Source of the DNA: Acidimicrobiaceae bacterium
GTDB lineage: Bacteria > Actinomycetota > Acidimicrobiia > Acidimicrobiales > RAAP-2
DNA: 41,528 nt
Assembly: GCA_003133125.1 (NCBI GenBank)
Contig: PKZO01000072.1
Span: forward strand, 1 to 41,528
Direction: 5' to 3'
Numbering within the stretch: position 1 is the stretch's first letter; each line of letters begins with the position of its first letter. The notes under the pieces are model-generated. The model did not search any database. It was not told the origin of the DNA and saw only the letters and a list, made by a program, of their open reading frames with translations. Positions 17,120-27,110 of the stretch are shown in pieces. The translations under genes and the position numbers were made by a program.

Positions 17120-17374
17120 AGTTGAACAAACTACCCTCGCGAGCCAAGCCGCGCGAGAACAGGCATGCCAGTCCACCTACCCGTAGCGTCAAATCGTTTT
17201 CACCAAGGCATGGACTTGTTCGAATCAGTTACGCGCCACGGGGTGACTGGCTGATTCCTCGACCCAATGAAGATGGCGCACCACGTGCGCGAAAGATCCC
17301 GCCACCTTATCTCGATGGCGAAGGTAGCCATAACGTCGTTTTGGAAACCTAGCGCTACCGCTGTCAGAGCAGGT

Positions 17375-17764
17375 TCATTTGAGTTTCGAGGCGTTGAGCT
17401 TCGACGCGGAACGCACCAGGGCCTTTAGGGCGGTTGCGTTGACCTTGTCACCGTCGTGGAAGTCAATGGCGCGTCGAACCCCGCCCTCGAGGCTTGAATT
17501 GAACAGGCCCGAGGGGTCATCCAAGGACGCACCGTGAGCGAAGGTCAGTTTCACCGAATTCTTGTAGGACTCACCGGTACAAATCAATCCCTCTCGCGAC
17601 CACACCGGTACGTTCCACTTCCACTCCTCGACGATCTTGGGGTCGGCTTGTCTGATCAAGATGCGAAGCCGCGAGAGCATGTCGCCTCGCCAGTCGCCCA
17701 ACTCCTTGATTCTCGCGTCGATGAGCTGAGCGGGCGTGTCGCCTTTGGTGGGAGATTTGTTCAT
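17375..17764 (-). CDS. DUF1801 family protein
   Basis: LRILIRQADPKIVEEWKWNVPVWSREGLICTGESYKNSVKLTFAHGASLDDPSGLFN; start MNKSPTKGD. Confidence 0.8.
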   Translation of the reverse strand: MNKSPTKGDTPAQLIDARIKELGDWRGDMLSRLRILIRQADPKIVEEWKWNVPVWSREGLICTGESYKNSVKLTFAHGASLDDPSGLFNSSLEGGVRRAIDFHDGDKVNATALKALVRSASKLNASKLK

Positions 17765-18105
17765 GGACCTCAAGGTACACGAGGCGCGCGAGATTCCGGG
17801 CGGTGATGGACCATCAAAAGCTGACGATGACAAGCAAAGTTCGGGGCTTTTCGGGTCATTTCAGTGCGCGGGCCCCCAACCGACATTTACTCGCCCTCAT
17901 GAAACTGACTCGAATGAGGCGACCCAAGCCACGGTCTCAATCGGTCGGGCACTCTGATCGGCGAGGATCAGGGGCGTTCACCTTCAACTCTGGTCCTTTA
18001 CTGATATCCCTAGGTGGACCCACTGGCCCTCAGAGACGTTCTGGCCCCACTGACTTCTTGAAACTACGAGGCCATAATTGATCTCACTCACTCGTCGATA
18101 AGTTG

Positions 18106-18276
18106 ATGCCGCTCTCAGGTTTCAGCGAGGCGATGCTTCGTGTCGATGCGAGTGACTCATCGGCACGGATGACCCGAGGGCAATGGATGTCGGTCACCGC
18201 AGCCGTAGCCACGCTTCGCCCTGACCTCAAGGGAACTACCGAAGTCAGTTCGCTTAGCTGGCGTGAGCCCGAGTAA
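18106..18276 (+). CDS. possible 56-aa small protein
   Basis: ATG..TAA ORF MPLSGFSEAMLRVDASDSSARMTRGQWMSVTAAVATLRPDLKGTTEVSSLSWREPE in an otherwise long gap; below the ORF-track cutoff. Confidence 0.25.
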   Translation: MPLSGFSEAMLRVDASDSSARMTRGQWMSVTAAVATLRPDLKGTTEVSSLSWREPE

Positions 18277-18395
18277 TTCAAAACATTGCCATGATGGAGG
18301 TGCCTAGGCTTGGCGCAGACACTCCGAACAGCCGGGAAGCGATTGCGAAGACCGTCTCTTTCCCGGTCCCTAAACTTTGACCCAGAAACTGAAGG

Positions 18396-19310
18396 ATGAT
18401 TCTCATGAGCACCTCAGCAACGAACGCCACCGCCAAAGAGCGAATAGGGTTCGCTGGTCTAGGGACCATGGGTGCGTTCATGGCGCAGAACCTGGCTCGA
18501 GCGGGCTTTCCCCTCACAGTGTGGAATCGGTCACCTGGTCAAGCGAAAGAACTCGTCACTCTTGGTGCACGCGAAGCAGCAAGTCTCGCTGATCTCGCGA
18601 GTTCCAGCGACATCATCTTCACGTGCGTCACCGATTCGCCCCAGGTTGAAAGTGTGCTTTTTGGAAAAGAAGGCATCGCCGAAGGTGCCACAAGTGGTTC
18701 GCTCGTGATTGACTGCTCGACTATCAGCCCGACGCGCGCACGCGATTTCGCACAAAGACTCAGTGTCATCGGCGTCGACATGCTCGACGCCCCAGTATCG
18801 GGAGGTTCTGAAGGTGCTCGACTTGGCACGCTCACCATCTTGGTGGGAGGGGACCCTGCGCACTTCGAGCGCGCAAGTCCTGCACTCTCAAGTATCGGTC
18901 GTACGATCAGCCACCTCGGACCCCTCGGCGCAGGTCAATGGGCCAAGGCCGTCAACCAGGTCATTCTGGCGGGAACCTACCTGGGCGTCGCTGAGGGCGT
19001 GACCCTCGCTCTCAAGGCGGGTTTGGACGTTCGTAAAGTCATGGAAGCCCTCGCCGGCGGCGCCGCAGGGTCATGGGTGCTCGAAAATCGAAGTGGACGA
19101 ATGATCGACGACGACTACCCGATCGGATTCAAGATCTCGCTTCACCGTAAAGATCTCGGTATCGGTCTCGAGCTCGCTCGCGAAGTTGGGGCGGTGCTGC
19201 CGGTCTCGGCACTCGCTGCAGTCTTCGAAGACGGCATCATCGCCGAGGGCCATGGAGATGACGACAATTCCGCTCTCGCTCGCAGCGTCCGCAAGCTATC
19301 CGGACTCTAG
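18396..19310 (+). CDS. NAD(P)-dependent oxidoreductase, 3-hydroxyisobutyrate dehydrogenase family
   Basis: IGFAGLGTMGAFMAQNLARAGFPLTVWNRSP, DAPVSGGSEGARLGTLTILVGG. Confidence 0.92.
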   Translation: MILMSTSATNATAKERIGFAGLGTMGAFMAQNLARAGFPLTVWNRSPGQAKELVTLGAREAASLADLASSSDIIFTCVTDSPQVESVLFGKEGIAEGATSGSLVIDCSTISPTRARDFAQRLSVIGVDMLDAPVSGGSEGARLGTLTILVGGDPAHFERASPALSSIGRTISHLGPLGAGQWAKAVNQVILAGTYLGVAEGVTLALKAGLDVRKVMEALAGGAAGSWVLENRSGRMIDDDYPIGFKISLHRKDLGIGLELAREVGAVLPVSALAAVFEDGIIAEGHGDDDNSALARSVRKLSGL

Positions 19311-19347
19311 TGACCGCTACGCCTCTTGACGACTCGCGCACTTCGCC

Positions 19348-20832
19348 ATGAACTACCCACCCACCCTCCTCACGGACTTTTACAAGATCAGCCATCGCGA
19401 GCAATACCCTCCGGCCACGAGCACCGTGTACAGCACCTGGACCGCCCGCGAGAGCACCGTCGACGGCATCGACCACGTGGTGCCCTTTGGTGTCCAAGCC
19501 TTCATTCAGCGCTACTTGATTGACTACTTCAAGCAAAACTTCTTCGAACGCCCCCGCGAGGAAATCATCAACGAGTACACCCGACTCATTCGCAATACCC
19601 TCGGCGTTACCGATCCGACCTCGAGTCACCTCAAAAATTTGTGGGAACTCGGATACCTGCCCTTCGAAGTTCGTGCACTACCCGAAGGTACGTTGACGCC
19701 CTTGCGCGTGCCTTCGGTGACTTTCGTCAACACGGAGCCCGAATTCTATTGGCTGACGAACTTCGTCGAAACTCTCTTCAGCGCTGAGTCATGGTTGCCT
19801 TCGACCAGCGCGACGTTGGCCTTCGAGTATCGCAAACTCTTTGAGCGGTTCGCCAGGGAGACCGGTGGCGATCTCGACGCGGTCCCCTTCCAAGGTCACG
19901 ACTTCTCGTTTCGAGGGATGAGCAGCGTCGAAGCGGCGGCCGCATCGGGAGCGGGCCATCTGATCTCCTTCTACGGAACCGACACCATACCGGCGATCCT
20001 GTATCTCGAGAAGTATTACGGCGCCGATACCGACAACGAACTCGTCGGTACTTCAATCCCGGCGACCGAGCACAGCGTGATGTCCGCGTATGGCAATGAA
20101 CACGCCGACGACGAATATAGGACCTTCGAACGACTCGTCACCGAACTCTATCCTTCAGGTTTCATTTCCATCGTCTCTGACACCTGGGACCTCTGGCGCG
20201 TGCTGGAGGACTACCTACCACGGCTTCGAGCACAAATCCTGGCTCGCGACGGGCGAGTGGTCATTCGTCCCGACTCGGGTGATCCGGTCGAGGTCGTTGC
20301 GGGCCGAGAAGTGAGCGACGGTACCGTCGCTGGCCAGGGAGTCGTCGAAAACCTGTGGAACACGTTTGGCGGCACCGTCTCAAGCCAGGGCTATCGGATT
20401 CTCGACTCGCACGTCGGAGTCATCTACGGTGACAAGATCAGCCTCACCAGTGCCAGACGTATTCTCGAGCGCCTGCGCGCAAAGGGATTCGCCAGCACAA
20501 ACATCGTCTTTGGCATCGGCTCACATACGTATCAACGAACCAACCGCGACACTTTCGGTCACGCCTTCAAGTCCACCTCAGTGACAATTGACGGAGTCGA
20601 GAAATCCATCTTCAAGGATCCGGTGACCGATCTCGAACACATGAAACGCTCGCTGCGTGGACGCGTGGCCGTGACGGTTGCCAACGGAGGCCTCGTAGCG
20701 ACCGACGGTCTTTCAAGTGACACCCAAGTCAGCGGCGATCAACTGCGGGTCGTATTTCGTGACGGCCAGGCGTTCCACATAGAAAACCTGTCCCAGATTC
20801 GCTCACGCCTCCTTTCGAATCTCGAAATCTAA
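19348..20832 (+). CDS. nicotinamide phosphoribosyltransferase (NAMPT/NadV-like)
   Basis: LLTDFYKISHREQYPPATSTVYSTW, HDFSFRGMSS, GTDTIPAILYLEKYY, SIPATEHSVMSAYG, VVIRPDSGDPVEV, KISLTSARRILERL. Confidence 0.92.
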   Translation: MNYPPTLLTDFYKISHREQYPPATSTVYSTWTARESTVDGIDHVVPFGVQAFIQRYLIDYFKQNFFERPREEIINEYTRLIRNTLGVTDPTSSHLKNLWELGYLPFEVRALPEGTLTPLRVPSVTFVNTEPEFYWLTNFVETLFSAESWLPSTSATLAFEYRKLFERFARETGGDLDAVPFQGHDFSFRGMSSVEAAAASGAGHLISFYGTDTIPAILYLEKYYGADTDNELVGTSIPATEHSVMSAYGNEHADDEYRTFERLVTELYPSGFISIVSDTWDLWRVLEDYLPRLRAQILARDGRVVIRPDSGDPVEVVAGREVSDGTVAGQGVVENLWNTFGGTVSSQGYRILDSHVGVIYGDKISLTSARRILERLRAKGFASTNIVFGIGSHTYQRTNRDTFGHAFKSTSVTIDGVEKSIFKDPVTDLEHMKRSLRGRVAVTVANGGLVATDGLSSDTQVSGDQLRVVFRDGQAFHIENLSQIRSRLLSNLEI

Positions 20833-20916
20833 GCACCAAATACCAACGCGCTCCCCTGGAGCACGCGCATCCACCCTCGCTTAAGGTGTCACTAATCGCC
20901 CGACCAGAGGAGTGCC

Positions 20917-21351
20917 ATGTCCAACGAAGACAGCACCTTGAACTTCAATGAGCAGATCATCGCGGAGTTCCGAGCCAACGAAGGTCGAGCGGCCGCCTTC
21001 GGTGACGCACCCCTTCTCCTACTTACCACCAAAGGTTCGAAGACGGGCAAGGAGCACACGACGCCCGTAATGTACTTGGCCGACGAGCACGACAGCACGC
21101 TCGTCTACGTCTTCGCCTCTTACGCTGGAGCCGACACCCATCCAGCGTGGTACAACAATCTTCTCACGAACCCCTACGACGTGATTGTCGAAGTCGGCGT
21201 CGAGACAAATCCGGCGACGCCAGAAGTCGTCGACGAACCCGAGCGCAGCAGGATCTACGCCGAACAGTCGCGGCGGTTCCCGGGATTCAGCGAATATCAA
21301 GCGAAGACCTCACGTACCATTCCGGTAGTCGCACTACGCCTCCACGATTGA
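20917..21351 (+). CDS. deazaflavin (F420)-dependent nitroreductase family protein
   Basis: LLLLTTKGSKTGKEHTTPVMYLADE...YAGADTHPAWYNNLLTNPYDVIVEVG. Confidence 0.9.
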   Translation: MSNEDSTLNFNEQIIAEFRANEGRAAAFGDAPLLLLTTKGSKTGKEHTTPVMYLADEHDSTLVYVFASYAGADTHPAWYNNLLTNPYDVIVEVGVETNPATPEVVDEPERSRIYAEQSRRFPGFSEYQAKTSRTIPVVALRLHD

Positions 21352-21471
21352 TCTCGCGCATCGTCGCTCGCCTGTCATTTCCTTCCTTCGAACAAGCCAA
21401 CCTTCTGGCTGCTCGGGACAACATTCACTACCATTACGACATCGTGATGTCACGCTGGTACAGCGTGAGAA

Positions 21472-22152
21472 ATGGTGGTTGAAGTGCGAATTCTCGTCGC
21501 CGAAGACGATCGGGCGCTGCGCGACGTACTCCAACGTGGCCTGCGAGAGGCGGGTTATGTCGTCGACACCGCGAGTGACGGCGAACAGGCAGTGGCGAAT
21601 CTGACGGCCATCGAATACGAAGTTGCCGTTCTAGATTGGCGGATGCCCAAGCTCTCCGGCATTGAAGTGATAGAGGCGACCAGAAGGGCCAACGTCTTGA
21701 CGCCAATTCTCATGCTGACCGCACGCGACACGCCGAGCGACCGCGTCGATGGACTGAACGCCGGTGCGGACGACTACTTAGTGAAGCCCTTCGAGTTCAC
21801 CGAGCTCGTGGCAAGACTTCACGCCCTCCAGCGACGCCCCGCGCTTCGCCACTCTTCGCAGATCCAATGCGGTGATCTTCGATACGACCCGTCGGCCCGA
21901 CGGATCGAAGGTGCCGGTCGAGTCATCGAACTGACAACGACCGAATGCCTTCTCATGGAACTCCTGCTCCGTCGCAGTCCTGAAATCGTGTCCAGGCGGA
22001 CGATTGCCAATCAAGTGTGGCCCAACGCCACGGTGGCCGTTGGCTCTAACACGATTGAAGTCCACATAGCTCGACTGCGCTCAAAGATCCAAACTTGCAC
22101 GGCCAAGATCGAAACCGTTCGAGGCTTTGGCTATCGATTGGTTCCTTCTTGA
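21472..22152 (+). CDS. OmpR-family response regulator
   Basis: ILVAEDDRALRDVLQRGLREAGY..VLDWRMPKLSG..LTARD..KPFEF receiver plus winged-helix C-terminus. Confidence 0.94.
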   Translation: MVVEVRILVAEDDRALRDVLQRGLREAGYVVDTASDGEQAVANLTAIEYEVAVLDWRMPKLSGIEVIEATRRANVLTPILMLTARDTPSDRVDGLNAGADDYLVKPFEFTELVARLHALQRRPALRHSSQIQCGDLRYDPSARRIEGAGRVIELTTTECLLMELLLRRSPEIVSRRTIANQVWPNATVAVGSNTIEVHIARLRSKIQTCTAKIETVRGFGYRLVPS

Positions 22153-23399
22153 GACCAGGTCAATCCGCGACATCCCACGCGGCGCGAGTGGCTGGCGTCG
22201 CGACTGCCTTAGGCATGGTGAGTTTCGTTGTGATTGTCCTCATCCTTAACTCCCTTCTCATCAACCGAATGACCTCTCAAGTCGACCAGCGCCTGCAGGT
22301 ACGCTTGGCAATCGTAGAAAACGTCTTGAAGCAGAGTTCCTCGACGAGCGCCACCACGATCGCACCCCAACCCAATGACGGAGATGACGACGACGCGCCA
22401 ATCATTGTGTGGCTCATCAACGCCAACGGCCGCGCTTTGGTCCTTTCCGGCGCAAAGCCCGCCCTTCCTCAACAACAATGGTCGAAGGGCTATCGGACAA
22501 TGACGATTGCGACGTCCACTTTTCGAATGGAAGCCGTCAGTTACAAGAGCGGGTGGATCGTTGACGCCGAGAGTCTCGCCGATGTCCAGCGCTTGCGAAA
22601 CACCTTGGAGCTTGCCGAACTTATCGCGGGGCTCGTCTTGATGATCTTGATGTTTGGCGCCGCCTTCGTCGTAGGCATCCGCGCACTGGCACCTGTCTCC
22701 CTAGCCAAGCGACGCCAATCAGAGTTCGTGGCGGACGCTTCACACGAGTTACGCACGCCGCTCAGCGTGATCGAAGCGGAAATCGATGTTGCCCTCTCAC
22801 GCGATCGTGAAGTCGCGGAGTACCGCGAAGCCCTTCAACGGGTGAAGGGCGAGAGTAGTCGCCTGCGGCGCATTGTCGAAGATCTCCTGTGGCTCGCTCG
22901 ATCGGATGAAAATCTCAAGAGATCACGGACGCTGACGCCGACTGACGTGGCGAGCACTGCATCGATGAGCTACCAGAGGTTTCGTTCTCTGGCGACTTCG
23001 AATGACGTCGCGCTTAGCTTTAGCGGTTCAGAAGAAACCAAGGCAGTCATAGAGGGCTCAGATGAACTCATCGATCGGCTCGTCGGCGTACTTGTCGATA
23101 ACGCACTTAAGTTCGCGGGACCCGGTGGACGAGTTGAAATCACTGTTGTCACACGCGAGGAGAACGTGATTCTGCGAGTAGACGACAGCGGGCCCGGTGT
23201 GGCGCCCGATGAGCGTAGTCGGATCTTCGAGAGGTTTCACCACGCGGATTCGACGCAGGGTGGCACGGGACTCGGACTAGCCATCGCGGCTTCGATCGCT
23301 GACATCACCCACTGCACCTATGCCGTAACTGACGCTGAGATCGGGGGGGCACGATTCGAGTTCCAATGGCGGGCGTCGGGTTCAGAAATCACCAATTAG
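22095..23399 (+). CDS. sensor histidine kinase (exact start uncertain)
   Basis: Two TM segments, H-box DASHELRTPLSVIEAEIDVAL, LVDNALKFAGPGGRV, DSGPGVAPDERSRIFERF, GTGLGLAIA. Confidence 0.93.
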   Translation: MHGQDRNRSRLWLSIGSFLRPGQSATSHAARVAGVATALGMVSFVVIVLILNSLLINRMTSQVDQRLQVRLAIVENVLKQSSSTSATTIAPQPNDGDDDDAPIIVWLINANGRALVLSGAKPALPQQQWSKGYRTMTIATSTFRMEAVSYKSGWIVDAESLADVQRLRNTLELAELIAGLVLMILMFGAAFVVGIRALAPVSLAKRRQSEFVADASHELRTPLSVIEAEIDVALSRDREVAEYREALQRVKGESSRLRRIVEDLLWLARSDENLKRSRTLTPTDVASTASMSYQRFRSLATSNDVALSFSGSEETKAVIEGSDELIDRLVGVLVDNALKFAGPGGRVEITVVTREENVILRVDDSGPGVAPDERSRIFERFHHADSTQGGTGLGLAIAASIADITHCTYAVTDAEIGGARFEFQWRASGSEITN

Positions 23400-23644
23400 A
23401 ACTACGAGAGCGTAAGAAATGCTCGCAATCGTCAGCGAACGAGAGCGATCGCCGTTCGCCAGAGGGAATCACCTCGACGAAGATAAAAAACAATGAAGAA
23501 TAGGGACGTTGTTATTGGTCCGTAAGGTTCGCTTACGTAGCGTTGTCTCGTGGTCACAGACGACACTCCCCTATTTGGTTTCCAAGGTCCCGCGCGCGTC
23601 TCTTCAGGCTCAAGGCTCCCATCGCTCGACGTTCGTAGGCATCG

Positions 23645-24286
23645 ATGACCGAATTATTGACTCCCCCTCGGAAGAAGAGAAATCCATTTTCCCGTGGCCG
23701 CCACGCCGTGCGGATGGGCGTCGAGGGTAATTCACGACTCACCAGCGCCACTGCACTCGTACTTTTGATCCTCCTGGCAATCGAAGGAGTCACCGTACTG
23801 CGAGTCCGTTCGCTCCTGACCCCCCACGTTTTTGTCGGCATGCTGCTCATACCTCCGATCCTGGTCAAGATTTCAAGTACCCTGTGGCGCTTTGGCAACT
23901 ACTACCGAGGCACGAGCGATTACCGCCGCAAGGGCCCACCACCGGTTCCTTTGCGGGTTCTGGGACCCTTTGTCATCATCCTCACGGTTTTGCTCTTTGG
24001 TTCAGGTGTCCTCCTTCTCCTAGGACCGATTTCCCTCAGAGGACAGTTACTCCAACTGCACCAGGTGAGCTTCGTCCTCTGGTTCCTCGCCATGACCGTC
24101 CACGTCCTTAGCCACCTCGGCGAAACGGCACGGCTCTCAACCAAGGATTGGAGTCCACGTGTGCGGCGTTATGTCGCGGGTTCACGATCACGCCGCGCAA
24201 CGCTTGGACTCAGTTTGGTCGCGGGCCTCTTCCTCGCGTTCTTGACCATTCCTTACGTCGGGGTTTGGCTAGGCCGAACCGGTTGA
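23645..24286 (+). CDS. polytopic membrane protein, cytochrome b-like
   Basis: Four TM helices with spaced histidines (LTPHVFVGMLL, LHQVSFVLWFLAMTVHVLSHLGE). Confidence 0.65.
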   Translation: MTELLTPPRKKRNPFSRGRHAVRMGVEGNSRLTSATALVLLILLAIEGVTVLRVRSLLTPHVFVGMLLIPPILVKISSTLWRFGNYYRGTSDYRRKGPPPVPLRVLGPFVIILTVLLFGSGVLLLLGPISLRGQLLQLHQVSFVLWFLAMTVHVLSHLGETARLSTKDWSPRVRRYVAGSRSRRATLGLSLVAGLFLAFLTIPYVGVWLGRTG

Positions 24287-24291
24287 TATCC

Positions 24292-25545
24292 ATGTCGCGA
24301 GATACGGCGTTGCGAGATCGACCGGCGAACCCTGTCGTCACTCGTCCATCGCGTCAAGAACTTCGTTGGCGCGCACAACGTCGTCGAATCTACCGACGAC
24401 GGAGAATCGCCGTTGGCCTCGTAACAATGTTCCTCGTCGCTCTCATCTGGCTGGCTTTCTCAGTGGGAGGTGCACTTCTTAATCCCGCTCTCGGTGGTTC
24501 GGCGGGATCTCGACTCGCCGAATGGGCGCGGGCCCATGGCGGCTCGGGCATCGTCAACTGGATCGAGAATGAGTGGTACAGCCACCACCCACCGCCCATC
24601 GGAGGTGCCGTTCCAAAAGGCGAGATCCGAGTTCCTTCAGGGGGAGTCGTGACCGTGAAGTCCTCGGTACCGCACCTCGCCTCACCTTCACCGATCACTC
24701 CGTTCGCTTCGCCGGCAATTGCCGGCGAAGGCCAATGGTCGCCAGTTGGTCGGCGAGTGAGCGGCATTCCCGCGGTCTACGAGACCACCCTTCGTCCCGA
24801 CAAGGTACACACGAGTTACGTCGTAGGCGTCGCGTGGATGGATACCAAACTTCTGCACGCCACCTTGTACTCGGGCAGTTGGATTCCCGGTGGAGGACCG
24901 TATCCTGACACAGCGCCAATACAAACTTCCGCAGCACGAACGTTAGTAGCGGCTTTTAACGCCGGCTTTCTCATGGACAACGCAAACGGTGGTTACTACA
25001 CCAATGGCAAGGAGCAATTACCGTTGCGCACCGGTGCGGCCTCCTTTGTTGTCTATAAAGACGGTTCGTCGGACGTGGTCGCATGGCCTTACGGTAGGAA
25101 GGTCCCCGCTGACGTCGCGTCAGTGCGACAAAACCTAGACCTGTTAGTTCAGCACGGTAAACCTGTGCCTGGATTGCGGGCCAATGACACTTCGAAGTGG
25201 GGCGTCACACTTGGCAACGCCGTCTACGTGTGGCGTTCAGGTCTCGGCGTTACCGCCGACGGCGCTCTCGTCTACGTAGGAGGGCCGGGTCTGAATATCA
25301 CCGATCTCGCGAATCTGCTAGTCCGAGCTGGCGCGGTTCGAGCAATGGAACTTGACATCAACACCGACTGGGTGAATTTTGCCTCTTATTTACCCTCATC
25401 CTCCACTGGTCTCGCCACCACTTCGAACGGTTCGTTACTCCTGTCCTCTATGACCGGAACGCCGGGTCGTTACTTCGCTTCCTGGTGGACACGGGACTTC
25501 ATCACCATGTCGGCCGCCACTTCGACGTCCGTAGGAAGCAAATGA
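24292..25545 (+). CDS. phosphodiester glycosidase (NAGPA-domain) family membrane-anchored protein
   Basis: N-terminal TM; AFNAGFLMDNANGGYYTNGKEQLPLRTGAASFVVYKDGS...GADGALVYVGGPGLNITDLANLLVRAGAVRAMELDINTDWVNF-type core. Confidence 0.8.
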   Translation: MSRDTALRDRPANPVVTRPSRQELRWRAQRRRIYRRRRIAVGLVTMFLVALIWLAFSVGGALLNPALGGSAGSRLAEWARAHGGSGIVNWIENEWYSHHPPPIGGAVPKGEIRVPSGGVVTVKSSVPHLASPSPITPFASPAIAGEGQWSPVGRRVSGIPAVYETTLRPDKVHTSYVVGVAWMDTKLLHATLYSGSWIPGGGPYPDTAPIQTSAARTLVAAFNAGFLMDNANGGYYTNGKEQLPLRTGAASFVVYKDGSSDVVAWPYGRKVPADVASVRQNLDLLVQHGKPVPGLRANDTSKWGVTLGNAVYVWRSGLGVTADGALVYVGGPGLNITDLANLLVRAGAVRAMELDINTDWVNFASYLPSSSTGLATTSNGSLLLSSMTGTPGRYFASWWTRDFITMSAATSTSVGSK

Positions 25546-25666
25546 ACCAGCGCCCGATGAATACCACCTCGCACTTTCGAACGCACGAACTGGACGGGCC
25601 AACATTCACATTGAATCCGTACCCACAACTTGTGGTTTTCTTAAGTGCACTCAGTACCTTGCGGAC

Positions 25667-27064
25667 ATGGAAACTATGAAGACCAAGATCGACGTAGATC
25701 GGATCGTGTGGCACAGTCCGGCTCGCGGTGCCCGGCGTCGCCCGGCCAGCGCGCCCGTGCCGCGAATCGCCGATGCGCTCGCACTCTTGGGTGGCATCGG
25801 ACTCGGCGCAAGTATCGGATTGGCGTTCTGGGGAGAATCATTGAGTTCCCTCAACTCAGCCGGCGGTTGGATGACCCTAGGTGGAAGAATCACAGCACTC
25901 GCGGGCACCTATCTGATGCTCGTCATGGTGCTCTTGATCTCGCGTTTATCCTGGCTTGAACGCGTAGTCGGCCAAGATCGCCTCGTGGCGTGGCACCGGC
26001 GCATCGGTGGTTGGCCCATCGTCCTCATCGCAGCCCACGTCGTACTCATAACTTGGGGCTACGCACAGATGACGAGCGTGGGTATCCTTCACCAGTTCTG
26101 GACTTTCATCATCCACTACCCGGACATCCTGGCCTCGGCCGTCGCCTTCGGGTTGCTCGTGACGGCGGGCGTCACTTCGGCGCGCATTGCCCGCAGACGA
26201 ATGAAGTACGAAACTTGGTGGACCGTTCACCTCTACATCTACCTCGCTCTGGCGTTGGCTTTTGCCCATCAAATCCGTACCGGCGTCATGTTCATTGGAC
26301 ACCCCGTCGACCGCGACCTGTGGATTCTCATGTGGATCGTCGGAACTGGTGCGATCGTCACGTTCCGTGTGATCCTTCCGGTAGCGAGGAATTTTCGGCA
26401 CCGCTTGCGAGTGGCCGCCGTGCAGCAAGAGGCGCCAGGTGTCTATTCGATCATCATCTCGGGACGAAACCTTTCCTTCCTTAACGTCTCGGGTGGCCAG
26501 TTCTTCATGTGGCGGTTCATGGCCAAGGGACTGTGGGCTCACTCACACCCCTATTCGCTGTCCGCTTTGCCGCGTCCTCCTTTCCTGCGCGTGACGGTCA
26601 AAGGACTCGGTGACCAGAGCAAGGCCGTCGCCAAAGTGAAGCCAGGAACGAGAGTCTTCATCGAGGGTCCCTATGGAAAGTTCACAAGTCACGCGCGCTC
26701 AACAAATCGTGTCGTACTGATCGGTGCTGGAGTTGGCATCACGCCACTGCGCGCGCTTCTCGAGGATCTCCCCACTTCAGTAGACGTCAGCGTCATCGTT
26801 CGTGGCGCCTCCTACGAAGATATCGTCCATCGCGAAGAACTTCTCGAGCTGGTCAACCAACGCAACGGGCGGCTCTTCGAATTGGTCGGATCCCGGCAGG
26901 CGGTTCGAATGGACTCGAGCGAACTCAAGAAGCTCCTCGGTTCTTTAAGCAACGCCGACGTCTACATTTGTGGCCCAACTGATTTCAACGAATCCATCAC
27001 AAAGGCCGTCCAAAGACTTGGGGCACGAGAGCAGCGAATCCACCACGAGGTCTTCTCGTTCTAA
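25667..27064 (+). CDS. ferric reductase-like transmembrane / FAD-NAD(P)-binding oxidoreductase
   Basis: TM domain with paired His; HSHPYSLSALPRPPFLRVTVKGLGDQS, GTRVFIEGPYGKFT, VVLIGAGVGITPLRALLE, YICGPTDF. Confidence 0.9.
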   Translation: METMKTKIDVDRIVWHSPARGARRRPASAPVPRIADALALLGGIGLGASIGLAFWGESLSSLNSAGGWMTLGGRITALAGTYLMLVMVLLISRLSWLERVVGQDRLVAWHRRIGGWPIVLIAAHVVLITWGYAQMTSVGILHQFWTFIIHYPDILASAVAFGLLVTAGVTSARIARRRMKYETWWTVHLYIYLALALAFAHQIRTGVMFIGHPVDRDLWILMWIVGTGAIVTFRVILPVARNFRHRLRVAAVQQEAPGVYSIIISGRNLSFLNVSGGQFFMWRFMAKGLWAHSHPYSLSALPRPPFLRVTVKGLGDQSKAVAKVKPGTRVFIEGPYGKFTSHARSTNRVVLIGAGVGITPLRALLEDLPTSVDVSVIVRGASYEDIVHREELLELVNQRNGRLFELVGSRQAVRMDSSELKKLLGSLSNADVYICGPTDFNESITKAVQRLGAREQRIHHEVFSF

Positions 27065-27110
27065 TGAAATACAACCCACGTTCAAGACCCTCTAGCGAAT
27101 CAAGGTCACT

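Noticed and set aside
17190-17240. TTTTCACCAAGGCATGGACTTGTTCGAATC resembling another tRNA-Glu-like copy
   Set aside because: TTTCA-to-TTCGA offset is 21 rather than 20 and the ATAAA/ATCAGG upstream block is missing
17122-17352. 76-aa plus-strand ORF after the liv operon
   Set aside because: Low-complexity basic/Pro composition with no recognisable domain; partly antisense to the LivG start region
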